This document shows, in pieces, positions 57,177-64,000 of a stretch of DNA of 64,000 nt. The position numbers were made by a program, and so were the translations under genes. The stretch's first letter is position 1, and the number at the start of each line of letters is the position of its first letter. This stretch comes from CAYYFX01 sp964471155 (lineage in GTDB: Bacteria; ARS69), in the NCBI GenBank assembly GCA_964471155.1, contig CAYYFX010000003.1, positions 1-64,000 of the forward strand, given 5' to 3'. Below the pieces are notes generated by a model, which saw only the letters and a program-made list of their open reading frames with translations, had not been told where the DNA came from and did no database searches.

Positions 57177-57206
57177 TTGCGGTTCCGGCGAACCCGCGAC
57201 CATAGT
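57177..57206 (+). promoter_or_regulatory. Candidate promoter of the 57239 gene
   Basis: TTGCGG (57177-57182), an 18-nt spacer and CATAGT (57201-57206), 33 nt before ATG 57239. A very strong ribosome site, AAGGAGGTG (57226-57234), follows. Confidence 0.5.
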
Positions 57207-57238
57207 GGCCCACCCCCGGGTTCCGAAGGAGGTGGGTC

Positions 57239-58303
57239 ATGCAGCTGCGACTGGCGGTCGCGGCGGCGGCGCTCGCCGGACACCTGTCGGGGCCGACCCT
57301 CGTCGCGGCTGAACCCAGCGGGTGCCGCCCGCCCTTCGAGCCCTACGCGCCCTCGATCACCCCCGCGATCGAGAGCGGGTGGGGCGAGCCGGTGCACGGC
57401 CTCTCCATCCTGGCGGCCACGAACGCGGACTCCGTCCGGCTCGGCGCACGGCTGCAGGTCGAGGTCTTCTTCCGGTTCGATCCGTTCGAGTCGGACGGAC
57501 GGGCCCGTGTCCTTCCGCGCAGCCGGAGCGAGGACTGGACGATCCTGCTGATGGGAGCCGGCGGTGTCCATGTCCGACCCGCATACGACCTGGGGTTCCC
57601 CATGGTGTGGGGAGATCTCGTGGAGCTCCGCTACGGCAGGTTCCACTCGACGAGCCGGATGTTCCACCTGCTCTCGTCCGACGGCCGGCAGGTTCCCGCC
57701 GGCGGGTATGCCGCGTGCATCCGGTACGGGAGCGAGCCCGAGCGCCTCTCCTCGCGACGAGGAACAGGTGCTGCCGATCCGGTGGACACGTGGCAGGGCG
57801 AGATCACCACGGGCACGTTCCCCCTGGAGATCCTGCCGTGCGACGGCGATACCACGCTCTGCCGCCTGCCCGCGCGCGTCCTCCTCGAGTCCCGGGACGG
57901 TCTGCTCGCCTGGCGGTGGGACGAGTCGAGCGTGGAGTCGGTGCAGGTCGTCTCGCGCCCGGGCTATGCGGTGGGGTTCAAGTACCAGGTCCATGCGTTC
58001 GTGCTGGCGGCGGCGGCGGACTCCCTGCCGGCGAGCACGCCGCGTGATCTCCTCGAGGAGATCCACCGTCTGCGAGGCGGGACGGACATGAGCGGGTGGG
58101 GTTCGCCGGCCGTGTTCTCCGGGGGGATGCACGTGCTGACCCGCCGCGCGATTGCCGGCCTGCTGAACGAGCGGCGCCGGCTGCACCTGCGGGCCACGGC
58201 CATGATCTTCGAGAGCTCGGCACAGAGCCGGCATCTCTGGCGTCCGGAACGCGGCGACTACCGCGTCCTGGAGCAGCGCGAGATCACCGCGACGTGGCCG
58301 TGA
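57239..58303 (+). CDS. Secreted protein of unknown function
   Basis: 354 residues. Signal peptide about 1-24. Mature protein with mixed alpha/beta pattern; blocks such as RLGARLQVEVFFRFDPFESDG, WTILLMGAGGVHVRPAY and VGFKYQVHAFVLAAAADSLPAS. No family recognised. ATG 57239 has a near-perfect Shine-Dalgarno sequence AAGGAGGTG 4 nt upstream, the strongest in the window, so it is probably highly translated. It is a single gene that ends at a strong hairpin. Confidence 0.7.
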   Translation: MQLRLAVAAAALAGHLSGPTLVAAEPSGCRPPFEPYAPSITPAIESGWGEPVHGLSILAATNADSVRLGARLQVEVFFRFDPFESDGRARVLPRSRSEDWTILLMGAGGVHVRPAYDLGFPMVWGDLVELRYGRFHSTSRMFHLLSSDGRQVPAGGYAACIRYGSEPERLSSRRGTGAADPVDTWQGEITTGTFPLEILPCDGDTTLCRLPARVLLESRDGLLAWRWDESSVESVQVVSRPGYAVGFKYQVHAFVLAAAADSLPASTPRDLLEEIHRLRGGTDMSGWGSPAVFSGGMHVLTRRAIAGLLNERRRLHLRATAMIFESSAQSRHLWRPERGDYRVLEQREITATWP

Positions 58304-58308
58304 ACGGC

Positions 58309-58344
58309 GGACGGCCCCGGATCCCTGCGGACCCGGGGCCGTCC
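58309..58344. terminator. Bidirectional terminator hairpin
   Basis: GGACGGCCCCGG (58309-58320) pairs with CCGGGGCCGTCC (58333-58344), a 12-bp stem and 12-nt loop, between convergent genes ending at 58303 (+) and 58370 (-). No U-run on either side. Confidence 0.65.
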
Positions 58345-58369
58345 ATCGGACCGGCGGAGCGCGACGCGG

Positions 58370-58828
58370 CTAGCGCGAAAGCTCCTGCGCCACCTTCTCG
58401 ATCTTCTCGGTGACGGACTTCGCGTCGTCGTTCGACGCGCTGCGGTTCGTGTTCGAGGGGTTGCGGGCCGCGCCGCCGCCCTGCGTGTTGCAGCTGCCCT
58501 GGAAGGACACGCCCTCCTCGATGACGAGCCGCGAGGTGACCATCTCGCCTTCGAGGCGGGACCCGCTCTGCAGCGTGATCTTCTCGGAGGAGTTGAGATC
58601 GCCCTTGATGGTGCCGGCGATCACCGCGTTCTTCGCGGTGACCTTCGCGTCCACGAGCCCGTTCTTCCCGACCACGAGCGTCTCCGTCACGCGGAGCGTG
58701 CCCGTGAACGTGCCGTCGACGCGCAGATTGCCCGTGACCTCGAAGGCGCCGTCGAGCATCGAGTTCTCGCCGATGGTCGACGTGGCCTCACCGTTGTCAG
58801 GACCGAGTCCGGGCTTCTTGCCGATCAT
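58370..58828 (-). CDS. Bactofilin-family cytoskeletal protein
   Basis: 152 residues. The bactofilin right-handed beta-helix core (about 18-110) is clear: STIGENSMLDGAFEVTGNLRVDGTFTGTLRVTETLVVGKNGLVDAKVTAKNAVIAGTIKGDLNSSEKITLQSGSRLEGEM. It has a short N-terminal tail and a Ser/Asn-rich C-terminal tail ending in a charged helix (DAKSVTEKIEKVAQELSR). Bactofilins polymerise on the membrane and organise cell shape, stalks or wall enzymes. ATG 58828 follows GCAGGAGG. Downstream hairpin at 58309. Confidence 0.92.
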   Translation of the reverse strand: MIGKKPGLGPDNGEATSTIGENSMLDGAFEVTGNLRVDGTFTGTLRVTETLVVGKNGLVDAKVTAKNAVIAGTIKGDLNSSEKITLQSGSRLEGEMVTSRLVIEEGVSFQGSCNTQGGGAARNPSNTNRSASNDDAKSVTEKIEKVAQELSR

Positions 58829-59052
58829 GAGAGCCTCCTGCGCTTCTTCTCGGAGCTGGGGGAAGACCTGGGAACCTATCGGACCCCCTGAACCGGTGTC
58901 AAGGAGGCCGGCCGATACCGCGACCATCGACGCGGCGGAGGCGCTTCTTTAGGCGGAACTGGCCGCCTGAAGAGGCCTTTTCGCCGTTTCTGGGCGCCTC
59001 CCCGGGGGGCGGGAGGCCGGGGCCGGCCGCGGCGGACCACCCCGTCCTACCT

Positions 59053-60135
59053 TCAACTGCCGAACCGGAGCTCCACGGAGTGGAGGAACTGGTCCTCCGC
59101 CCCGGGAACGCGCCCCAGCTCGCGGCCCCAGTACGCCCAGTCCAGCCGGACGCCCGGGAAGTGCAGGCTGGCGCCGACGGCGCCGTAGCCCTGGTGCGCG
59201 CCGCCGCGCACGGAGACGAGCGGGAAGCGGGCCTCCGCGCCGAGGTGCAGCTTCGTCCCGACCGCCGCGTTCCCGGACATGTCGTGAACGTCCGCGGTGA
59301 CGAGCAGGTTCCGGAGAAGCGACCCCGGCGTCCGCCGGACCGTCCACGCGCCGCCCACGTCCAGGGCGGAGTCGATCCGCTCGCCGCCGATCCAGCCGAA
59401 GCCGTCGCGCAGCGTCGCGCCGGCCGCGAAGCGCGACCCCGCGGGCGCCCAGAGCGCGCCCAGGTCCATGGAGAAGCCCGGCTCGGCCGCCTCCAACTCG
59501 TCCAGGATGGTCTGCGCGTCGAAGTCCGCGGCCTCCGTGGCGGTGAGCGTGTGCGTGGACTGCCGGCGCCAGATCGCCTTCGCCGTGGCGCCCGCGAGCA
59601 CGCCGCCGCGCAACGGCATCGCGCCGCCGATCACGCCCACGATGTCCGAGATCGCGGTCTCGTACACGCGCGGCTCGTACACGCCACGGTCCACCTTGAC
59701 CTGCGTCTGCCCCGTGGCGAACACGCCGATGCCGAAGCCGGGCCGCGACAGGTCCGCGTACACGGCGGCGTCCGCGCCGACCCAGCGATCGTCGTACGGG
59801 GCCAGCTCCTCCAGGAACGCGTCGTCCACGTCCTCGAGGGCGCCGAACTCTTCCTCGTGGTCCCGGATGAATCGCACCACTCCGGGCAGGTCGTCGTCCA
59901 GGCCGCCGCGCACGCCGAGCAGGGCCGCGTGCGTGCGCGCGAGCCGGCCGAGGCCCGCCGGGTTGTAGTGCATGGCATTGCGGTCGTCCGCCACCGCCAC
60001 GAACGCGTTGCCCATCCCCAGCGGTCGCGTGCCCGGCAGCGTGGGGGGCGCCTGATCGGCGCGCGCGGCGGGCGGCGACGCCGCCGCGGCCGCCGCCGCA
60101 AGCCCGAGCGCGAGGATCTTCCGCGTCACGTGCAT
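59053..60135 (-). CDS. Outer-membrane beta-barrel of PorV/TraF_2/FadL type
   Basis: 360 residues. Signal peptide about 1-26. The barrel begins with GTRPLGMGNAFVAVADDRNAMHYNPAGLGRLART, a motif of the PorV/PorQ-TraF_2-FadL group (GMGNAF, YNPAGL). Later strands include GIGVFATGQTQVKVDRG, GFSMDLGALWAP and AVGASLHFPGVRLDWAYWGR; it ends FLHSVELRFGS. PorV shuttles T9SS cargo, which would fit the many FlgD/T9SS-like C-termini here, but the group is broad. ATG 60135 lies 5 nt after GAGGA; GTG 60147, which overlaps the upstream stop, is possible. Confidence 0.82.
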   Translation of the reverse strand: MHVTRKILALGLAAAAAAASPPAARADQAPPTLPGTRPLGMGNAFVAVADDRNAMHYNPAGLGRLARTHAALLGVRGGLDDDLPGVVRFIRDHEEEFGALEDVDDAFLEELAPYDDRWVGADAAVYADLSRPGFGIGVFATGQTQVKVDRGVYEPRVYETAISDIVGVIGGAMPLRGGVLAGATAKAIWRRQSTHTLTATEAADFDAQTILDELEAAEPGFSMDLGALWAPAGSRFAAGATLRDGFGWIGGERIDSALDVGGAWTVRRTPGSLLRNLLVTADVHDMSGNAAVGTKLHLGAEARFPLVSVRGGAHQGYGAVGASLHFPGVRLDWAYWGRELGRVPGAEDQFLHSVELRFGS

Positions 60136-60143
60136 CCCCTTCC

Positions 60144-61025
60144 TCACCCGCAGCCCAGGACGCGGGAGTCCTCGTCCGTGCGCCCGTCGCCGTCGTCATC
60201 CACCCCGTTCAGGCACTCCTCGTCCACGCGTCCGTCGAGATCGTTGTCGCCGATCCCCGGGTTTCCCGGCAGCGACGTGTTCACGTAGTACATGGAGATG
60301 TCGCCGCCCAGCGAGTCGACGATCTCCTCCAGGTCCTCCACGTCCACGCCGGAGTCCGCGAGCGCGTCCGCGAGCGCGTCGCCGCCGCTCCCGAGAAGCT
60401 CGTTGAGATCGTCCAGCATCCCGTTGAGGTCCTCGGGCGGGATGTTCTCCAGGCCGGACAGCGCGAAGTCCCCGTCGGAGAGCAGCGAGAACTCCTCCAC
60501 GGGGATGTCGTCCGCGTCGATGCGCCCGTCGTTGTTGGTGTCGCGCAGCCGCAGGATGCCGCGCAGCGAGTACGCGAGCGCGAGATCCAGGTCCACGTCC
60601 GAGGCGTCGAACGAGCCCTCGACCGCCTGGTTCGCCCGGATCGGCTGGAGCGCCTCGAGCACGACCGCGTTCACGCGATACACGGCGTCCGCGTGCGAGA
60701 CGGGGTACTCGAACACGGTGACCGCGCCGGCCTCGCCCTCGTCCGTCATCGTCCGCACGAGCGCGACCACGTCGATGCCGCTGCCCAGGACCGCCGCCTT
60801 CGCCCGGTAGTAGCGGGCCTCCCCGCTGCGAGGCCGCAGGTCGACGGCGCGGGCGAAGGCGGCCTCCGCGCGGTCGTACTCGCCCACGCGCAGCGCGGAG
60901 CGACCCTCCTCGAGGGCGGCGTCGAACCCGTCGCCGTCGGCGGTCCAACTCCAGAGGTTCTCGCAGCCCGACAGCGCCAGCACGACGGCCAGCGGCACGA
61001 GGGGATGCAATCGCGATCTCGCCAT
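60144..61025 (-). CDS. TPR lipoprotein with Ca-binding (MopE-like) C-terminus
   Basis: 293 residues. Lipobox LALSGC near residue 21. One or two TPR hairpins at about 38-75 (ALEEGRSALRVGEYDRAEAAFARAVDLRPRSGEARYYRAKAAVLG). An EF-hand-like loop RDTNNDGRIDADD lies in the middle, and the C-terminus has a DNDLDGRVDEECLNGVDDDGDGRTDED segment of the MopE/thrombospondin type-3 Cys-containing kind, which binds calcium or copper in relatives. Encoded with the PorV-like barrel (GTGA contact with its GTG 60147). ATG 61025. A palindrome GACCGA-ACGA-TCGGTC lies in its leader region at 61062-61077. Confidence 0.82.
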   Translation of the reverse strand: MARSRLHPLVPLAVVLALSGCENLWSWTADGDGFDAALEEGRSALRVGEYDRAEAAFARAVDLRPRSGEARYYRAKAAVLGSGIDVVALVRTMTDEGEAGAVTVFEYPVSHADAVYRVNAVVLEALQPIRANQAVEGSFDASDVDLDLALAYSLRGILRLRDTNNDGRIDADDIPVEEFSLLSDGDFALSGLENIPPEDLNGMLDDLNELLGSGGDALADALADSGVDVEDLEEIVDSLGGDISMYYVNTSLPGNPGIGDNDLDGRVDEECLNGVDDDGDGRTDEDSRVLGCG

Positions 61026-61061
61026 GTGTCGCCCTTCCCGGGGTGATCTTCGGCCGGGAAA

Positions 61062-61077
61062 GACCGAACGATCGGTC
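61062..61077. promoter_or_regulatory. Palindromic operator-like site
   Basis: GACCGA-ACGA-TCGGTC, a perfect 6-bp inverted repeat with a 4-nt centre, 37 nt upstream of the lipoprotein start at 61025 on the minus strand. It may be a regulator site or a leader hairpin. Confidence 0.35.
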
Positions 61078-61167
61078 GTCCCGGACCACACGGGGAGCAT
61101 CGGGAGGCGGGGATGTCGCCTTGAGCGACGAATCGGAACCGGAGGCTCCGGTCGTGGGGCAGCGTTC

Positions 61168-63180
61168 CTAGCGTTGCGCGCGGCGGAGGAGATCCCGCGC
61201 GCCCGCGTCCCGGGGGTCCAGCGCCACGGCCCGCGCGGCGTGCACCGCGACCTCCTCCCGCGACGCCCCCGCGTCCGCGAGCAGGCGGGCGAGGGTGGAG
61301 TGGACGACGGCCACATCCTCGCGCCGCGCCAGGGCCTCCCGGCAGGCCTCGATCGCCGCGACCGGGTTCCGCCCCGCGGCGTGCGCCCGCGCGATCCACC
61401 ACCACGGCCGCCAGTCCGCGCCGTCCAGCGCCCGTGCCTGCTCGAACCAGGGGAGCGCCGCGTCCGGGACGCCCGCGCGCAGCTCCACCTCGCCCAGGGC
61501 GAGCCACGGCTCCACGCGCTCCGGCGCCAGGTCCCGCTCGCGCAGGAAGGCGGCTCGCGCTGCGTCGAGGTCGCCCGCCTCGCGCGCGGCCTCACCGTGC
61601 ACGTGCGCGAGCTCCGGGTCCTCCGGCGCGACCGCCTCCCCCTCGGCGGCCCGCCGGGCCGCTTCCTCGAAGCGCCCCTCGGCGACGAGCAGTCCGGCCA
61701 GCATGCGGTACGCCGCCGCCGGGGGATCCGGCTCGCCGACCACCGCGGTCAGCGCCCAGCGCGCCGGCTCCGGCTTCCCCAGGGCGATCAGCGCTTCCGC
61801 ACGCAGAACGCGCGCCTCGAGATCCTCGGGGTGGGCCACGACCAGCGAGTCCAGCCCGGCCAGCGCGCGCCCGGCGTTGCCGTGCTGCACGAGCCAGCGC
61901 GCGTGGGCGCGCAGCTCCGCGGGCGATGCCGCCGGGTCGAGCGCGAGCCGCTCCAGCTCCTCGCCGGACGCCGGGCCCGCGCCGCCCGCGGCCAGCGCGT
62001 CCGCGCGCAGCGAGCGACCCTCCACCGAATCCGGATCGCGCTCGAGCATCGCGTCGGCCACCTCGTACGCGTGCCCCGCCTCGCCGAGCCGCAGGTACAG
62101 CCCGGCGAGTGCCGTGCTGCACTCCGCCCACAGCGCGGGATCCTGCGCCGCGCGCGCCCGCGCCTTCCGCAACAGCGTCACCGCCTCGTCGCGGCGGCCG
62201 GCCTCCGCTTCCATCCGCCCGAGTGCCAGATACGCGGGGGCGAACTCCGGATCGATCGCGATCGCGCGGTCCAGCGCGGCGCGCGCGCCGTCCCGGTCGC
62301 CGCGCGCCATCGCGATCGATCCGAGCCCGTCGAGCGCGGCCGCGTCGAACGGATCGTCCGCCAGCAGGCGGCGAAGGTGCGGCTCCGCCTCGTCCGACCG
62401 CCCCGCGGCCCGGAGAAGCTCCGCGAGAAGACGGCGTGCGCGCGGCCGGCGCGGATCGATGTCCAGCGCGCGTTGCAGCGACTCGATGGAGGACGTCGTG
62501 TCGGTCACGCCGAGGAGCACGGCGGCGCGGTCCTCGTGCAGCGCCGCGCTCCGGGGATGCAGGCGGATGCCCTCGTCCAGCGCCTCCAGCGCAGCCGCGA
62601 CCGCCCCCTGCGCGGCCTTCGTGCGTGCGGCGGCACCCAGCACGTCCGGGTCGGACGGCGCGACCGCGAGTGCGCGCGCGAGCACGGCGTCGGCCTCGCC
62701 GTGCCGTCCCGCCGCGGCGAGGGCGCGCCCGCGCAGCGCCGCCCGACCGGCATCCTCCGCCGCGCGTGCGGCGGCCGCGTCCAGCCAGTCCAGCGCCTCG
62801 GCCGCGCGCCCGTCCTCCAGCGCGATGCGCGCGAGCGCCACCCGCTCGCCCACGGCGGTCGAGTCCCAGCGGACCGCCGTGCGGAATGCCTCGCTCGCCT
62901 CGTCGAAGCGGCCGAGCTCCGCGAACGCCCGCCCCGCGCCCGCCCACGGCCACGCCTCGGTCGGGTAGCGGCGGGCGGCCTCGCGGTACGTGACCAGCGC
63001 GGAGTCCGGGTGGCCCGCCGCCTCGGCGTCCTGGCCGCGCCGCCTCCAGGCGGCCGCCCCGTCCGGCTCGACCGGCCGCGAGCACCCGGCCACCGCCACC
63101 GCGAGGGCCGCCAGCAGCCCCGCGGCCGCCAGCAGCCCCGCGGCCGCGCGCCGTCCCGCCCCTTCGTACCCTCGTCCCAT
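61168..63180 (-). CDS. TPR-repeat lipoprotein
   Basis: 670 residues. Lipobox AVAVAGC near residue 34, then about seventeen TPR units covering residues 45-665, for example ALVTYREAARRYPTEAWPWAGAGRAFAELGRFDEASEAF and PAYLALGRMEAEAGRRDEAVTLLRKA. It probably scaffolds proteins at the outer membrane. ATG 63180 with GGGGGG close upstream, or ATG 63192, which has a -10-like TAAGCT 8 nt before it and no ribosome site. The signal peptide contains an 18-bp tandem duplication. Divergent from tatA. Confidence 0.85.
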   Translation of the reverse strand: MGRGYEGAGRRAAAGLLAAAGLLAALAVAVAGCSRPVEPDGAAAWRRRGQDAEAAGHPDSALVTYREAARRYPTEAWPWAGAGRAFAELGRFDEASEAFRTAVRWDSTAVGERVALARIALEDGRAAEALDWLDAAAARAAEDAGRAALRGRALAAAGRHGEADAVLARALAVAPSDPDVLGAAARTKAAQGAVAAALEALDEGIRLHPRSAALHEDRAAVLLGVTDTTSSIESLQRALDIDPRRPRARRLLAELLRAAGRSDEAEPHLRRLLADDPFDAAALDGLGSIAMARGDRDGARAALDRAIAIDPEFAPAYLALGRMEAEAGRRDEAVTLLRKARARAAQDPALWAECSTALAGLYLRLGEAGHAYEVADAMLERDPDSVEGRSLRADALAAGGAGPASGEELERLALDPAASPAELRAHARWLVQHGNAGRALAGLDSLVVAHPEDLEARVLRAEALIALGKPEPARWALTAVVGEPDPPAAAYRMLAGLLVAEGRFEEAARRAAEGEAVAPEDPELAHVHGEAAREAGDLDAARAAFLRERDLAPERVEPWLALGEVELRAGVPDAALPWFEQARALDGADWRPWWWIARAHAAGRNPVAAIEACREALARREDVAVVHSTLARLLADAGASREEVAVHAARAVALDPRDAGARDLLRRAQR
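63107..63142 (-). repeat. 18-bp tandem duplication in a signal peptide
   Basis: GCCGCCAGCAGCCCCGCG is repeated without change at 63107-63124 and 63125-63142. On the coding strand it adds six residues (a second AAAGLL) to the hydrophobic core of the TPR lipoprotein signal peptide. Confidence 0.85.
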
Positions 63181-63313
63181 CGAGCCCCCCATCGCGGCGC
63201 AGCTTACCGGAATGGGCCTTGCCTTCCACCATTCGAAGACGGATCCTTGAACGTCCTTCCGGCGCCGGCACGGGAATCGACCCCGCAAGCGGCGCCTTTC
63301 CCGAGGTGGAGCC

Positions 63314-63487
63314 GTGGGCAAGATCGGTTTCCAGGAACTCCTGATCATCGCCTTGATCGTCCTCGTGCTGTTCGGCGGGACGAAGATCCCGTCGCTCATG
63401 CGGGGCCTGGGCCAGGGCATCCGGGAGTTCCGCAAGGAGCTCAGCGGCGAGGACGACGGCGGGAAGAGGACCAAGGAACCGAAGTGA
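63314..63487 (+). CDS. tatA: Sec-independent translocase subunit TatA
   Basis: 57 residues. One N-terminal membrane helix (FQELLIIALIVLVLFG), the FGGTKIP hinge and an amphipathic helix (PSLMRGLGQGIREFRKELSG), then a charged tail: a complete TatA/TatE. It forms the pore for folded proteins with twin-arginine signals, together with TatC encoded elsewhere. GTG 63314 with GAGGTGGAG upstream. It overlaps moaC by 4 nt (GTGA). The link to moaC is logical since many molybdoenzymes are Tat substrates. Confidence 0.95.
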   Translation: MGKIGFQELLIIALIVLVLFGGTKIPSLMRGLGQGIREFRKELSGEDDGGKRTKEPK

Positions 63488-63966
63488 AGGACCTCTCGCA
63501 CCTCGACCCCCACGGGAGGGTGCGAATGGTCGACGTCTCGTCGAAGCCGCCCACCGCGCGCGTCGCCGTGGCCGAGGGGTTCCTGCATGCCGCCCCGGAC
63601 ACGATCCGGCGCATTGTCGACGGCACCCTCCCCAAGGGGGACTTCGCGCCCACCGTGCAGCTCGCCGCGCTCGCGGCGGCGAAGCGCACCGCGGACCTGA
63701 TCCCGCTCTGCCATCCGCTTCCCCTGGATCATCTGGATGCGAAGGTGGAGACGGATCCCGAGGGCGGCACCGTTCGCCTGGTGGTGACCGCCGCCGCCAC
63801 CGCCCGCACGGGCGTGGAGATGGAGGCGCTGACCGCCGTGTCCGTGGGGCTGCTCGCGGCCTTCGATCTGCTGAAGGCCGTGGACCGCGGGCTGCGCATC
63901 GACGGCGTGCGCGTCCTGGAGAAGCGCGGCGGGCGTTCCGGCGACTGGAAGGCGGGCGACCCATGA
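63484..63966 (+). CDS. moaC: Cyclic pyranopterin monophosphate synthase
   Basis: 160 residues. MoaC makes cyclic pyranopterin monophosphate from the MoaA product in molybdenum-cofactor synthesis. Conserved blocks: VRMVDVSSKPPTARVAVAEG, LIPLCHPLPLDHLDAKVE (active-site His), TARTGVEMEALTAVSVGLLAAFDLLKAVDRG and RVLEKRGGRSGDW. GTG 63484 overlaps the tatA stop, and its own stop overlaps the next ATG (ATGA). Confidence 0.97.
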   Translation: MKDLSHLDPHGRVRMVDVSSKPPTARVAVAEGFLHAAPDTIRRIVDGTLPKGDFAPTVQLAALAAAKRTADLIPLCHPLPLDHLDAKVETDPEGGTVRLVVTAAATARTGVEMEALTAVSVGLLAAFDLLKAVDRGLRIDGVRVLEKRGGRSGDWKAGDP

Positions 63967-64000
63967 CCCCCTGGCGGGCGGCGATCGTGGTCGTGAGCGA
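63963..64000 (+). CDS. Start of a MoaB/Mog-type gene (partial)
   Basis: Only 12 codons (MTPWRAAIVVVS) lie in the window. The strand AAIVVVS is the usual beginning of MoaB/MogA molybdopterin adenylyltransferases, and the ATGA overlap with moaC supports this. The family assignment rests mainly on position. Confidence 0.6.
   Translation, partial: MTPWRAAIVVVS

Overview
The window is 64 kb of about 70% G+C bacterial DNA with very dense coding. It looks like a metagenome scaffold: it has two N gaps, one flanked by an exact 55-bp duplication. Six exported proteins end in FlgD/T9SS-like C-terminal domains (PNP..., GRxVR, AGxHxxxWDG, GVYFxR), many proteins are lipoproteins or small outer-membrane barrels, and bactofilin and PorV/TraF-type proteins occur. 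This suggests an uncultured Gram-negative of the FCB superphylum, of the Eisenbacteria/Krumholzibacteriota kind. The lineage is inferred from gene style, not from a marker gene.

Layout. 1-8.5 kb: the 5' part of asnS, a type II NADH dehydrogenase, and secreted proteins (PPC-like, FG-GAP/ASPIC, CHAP-like, SGNH hydrolase coupled to an NAGPA-type glycosidase). 8.5-27.1 kb: a minus-strand run of 19 genes with no gap over 44 nt and mostly stop/start overlaps. In transcription order it encodes a c-type cytochrome lipoprotein, a barrel, an HzsA/PD40-like dihaem lipoprotein, TlpA, DUF4266, DUF3570, an NHL protein, a lipoprotein, two barrel-type proteins, two exported proteins, a giant TPR protein, a TPR lipoprotein, a small anchored protein, TolQ, two TolR and an AgmX/TonB-like protein. 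Its last third resembles the Myxococcus Agl/Glt motor set (one TolQ, two TolR, AgmX domain, TPR proteins); its first third looks like surface redox biology. This is the best candidate for an undescribed system.

27.4-31.2 kb: a lipoprotein, a BP74-like protein, a stand-alone WYL-like protein and a complete PvuII-type restriction-modification cassette (R, controller C, N4-cytosine methylase M, and a tandem C-box) of visibly lower G+C, so probably acquired. 31.2-36.3 kb: an ArgP-like LysR regulator divergent from argG-argH and a class III aminotransferase. 36.3-48 kb: a lipoprotein split by a false assembly gap, a zinc-ribbon protein, GNAT, macro domain, a CHRD/DUF4397 protein behind a near-consensus promoter, a CarH/LitR-like B12 regulator, a VOC protein, a subtilase, a vanadium-haloperoxidase-like lipoprotein, DinB, a lipid kinase and a membrane protein.

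48-58 kb: an ECF-like sigma factor one base ahead of a transmembrane Ser/Thr kinase with a WD40 sensor, a DUF4332 protein, a membrane protein divergent from a large propeller/FlgD protein with unusual upstream repeats, and secreted proteins. 58-64 kb: bactofilin, a PorV/TraF-like barrel with its lipoprotein partner, a TPR lipoprotein, then tatA-moaC-moaB/mog, which links Tat export with molybdenum-cofactor synthesis.

Several genes have a TANNNT -10 element 6-9 nt before the start codon, so leaderless transcripts are likely in this organism. No rRNA, tRNA, CRISPR array or insertion sequence was seen.
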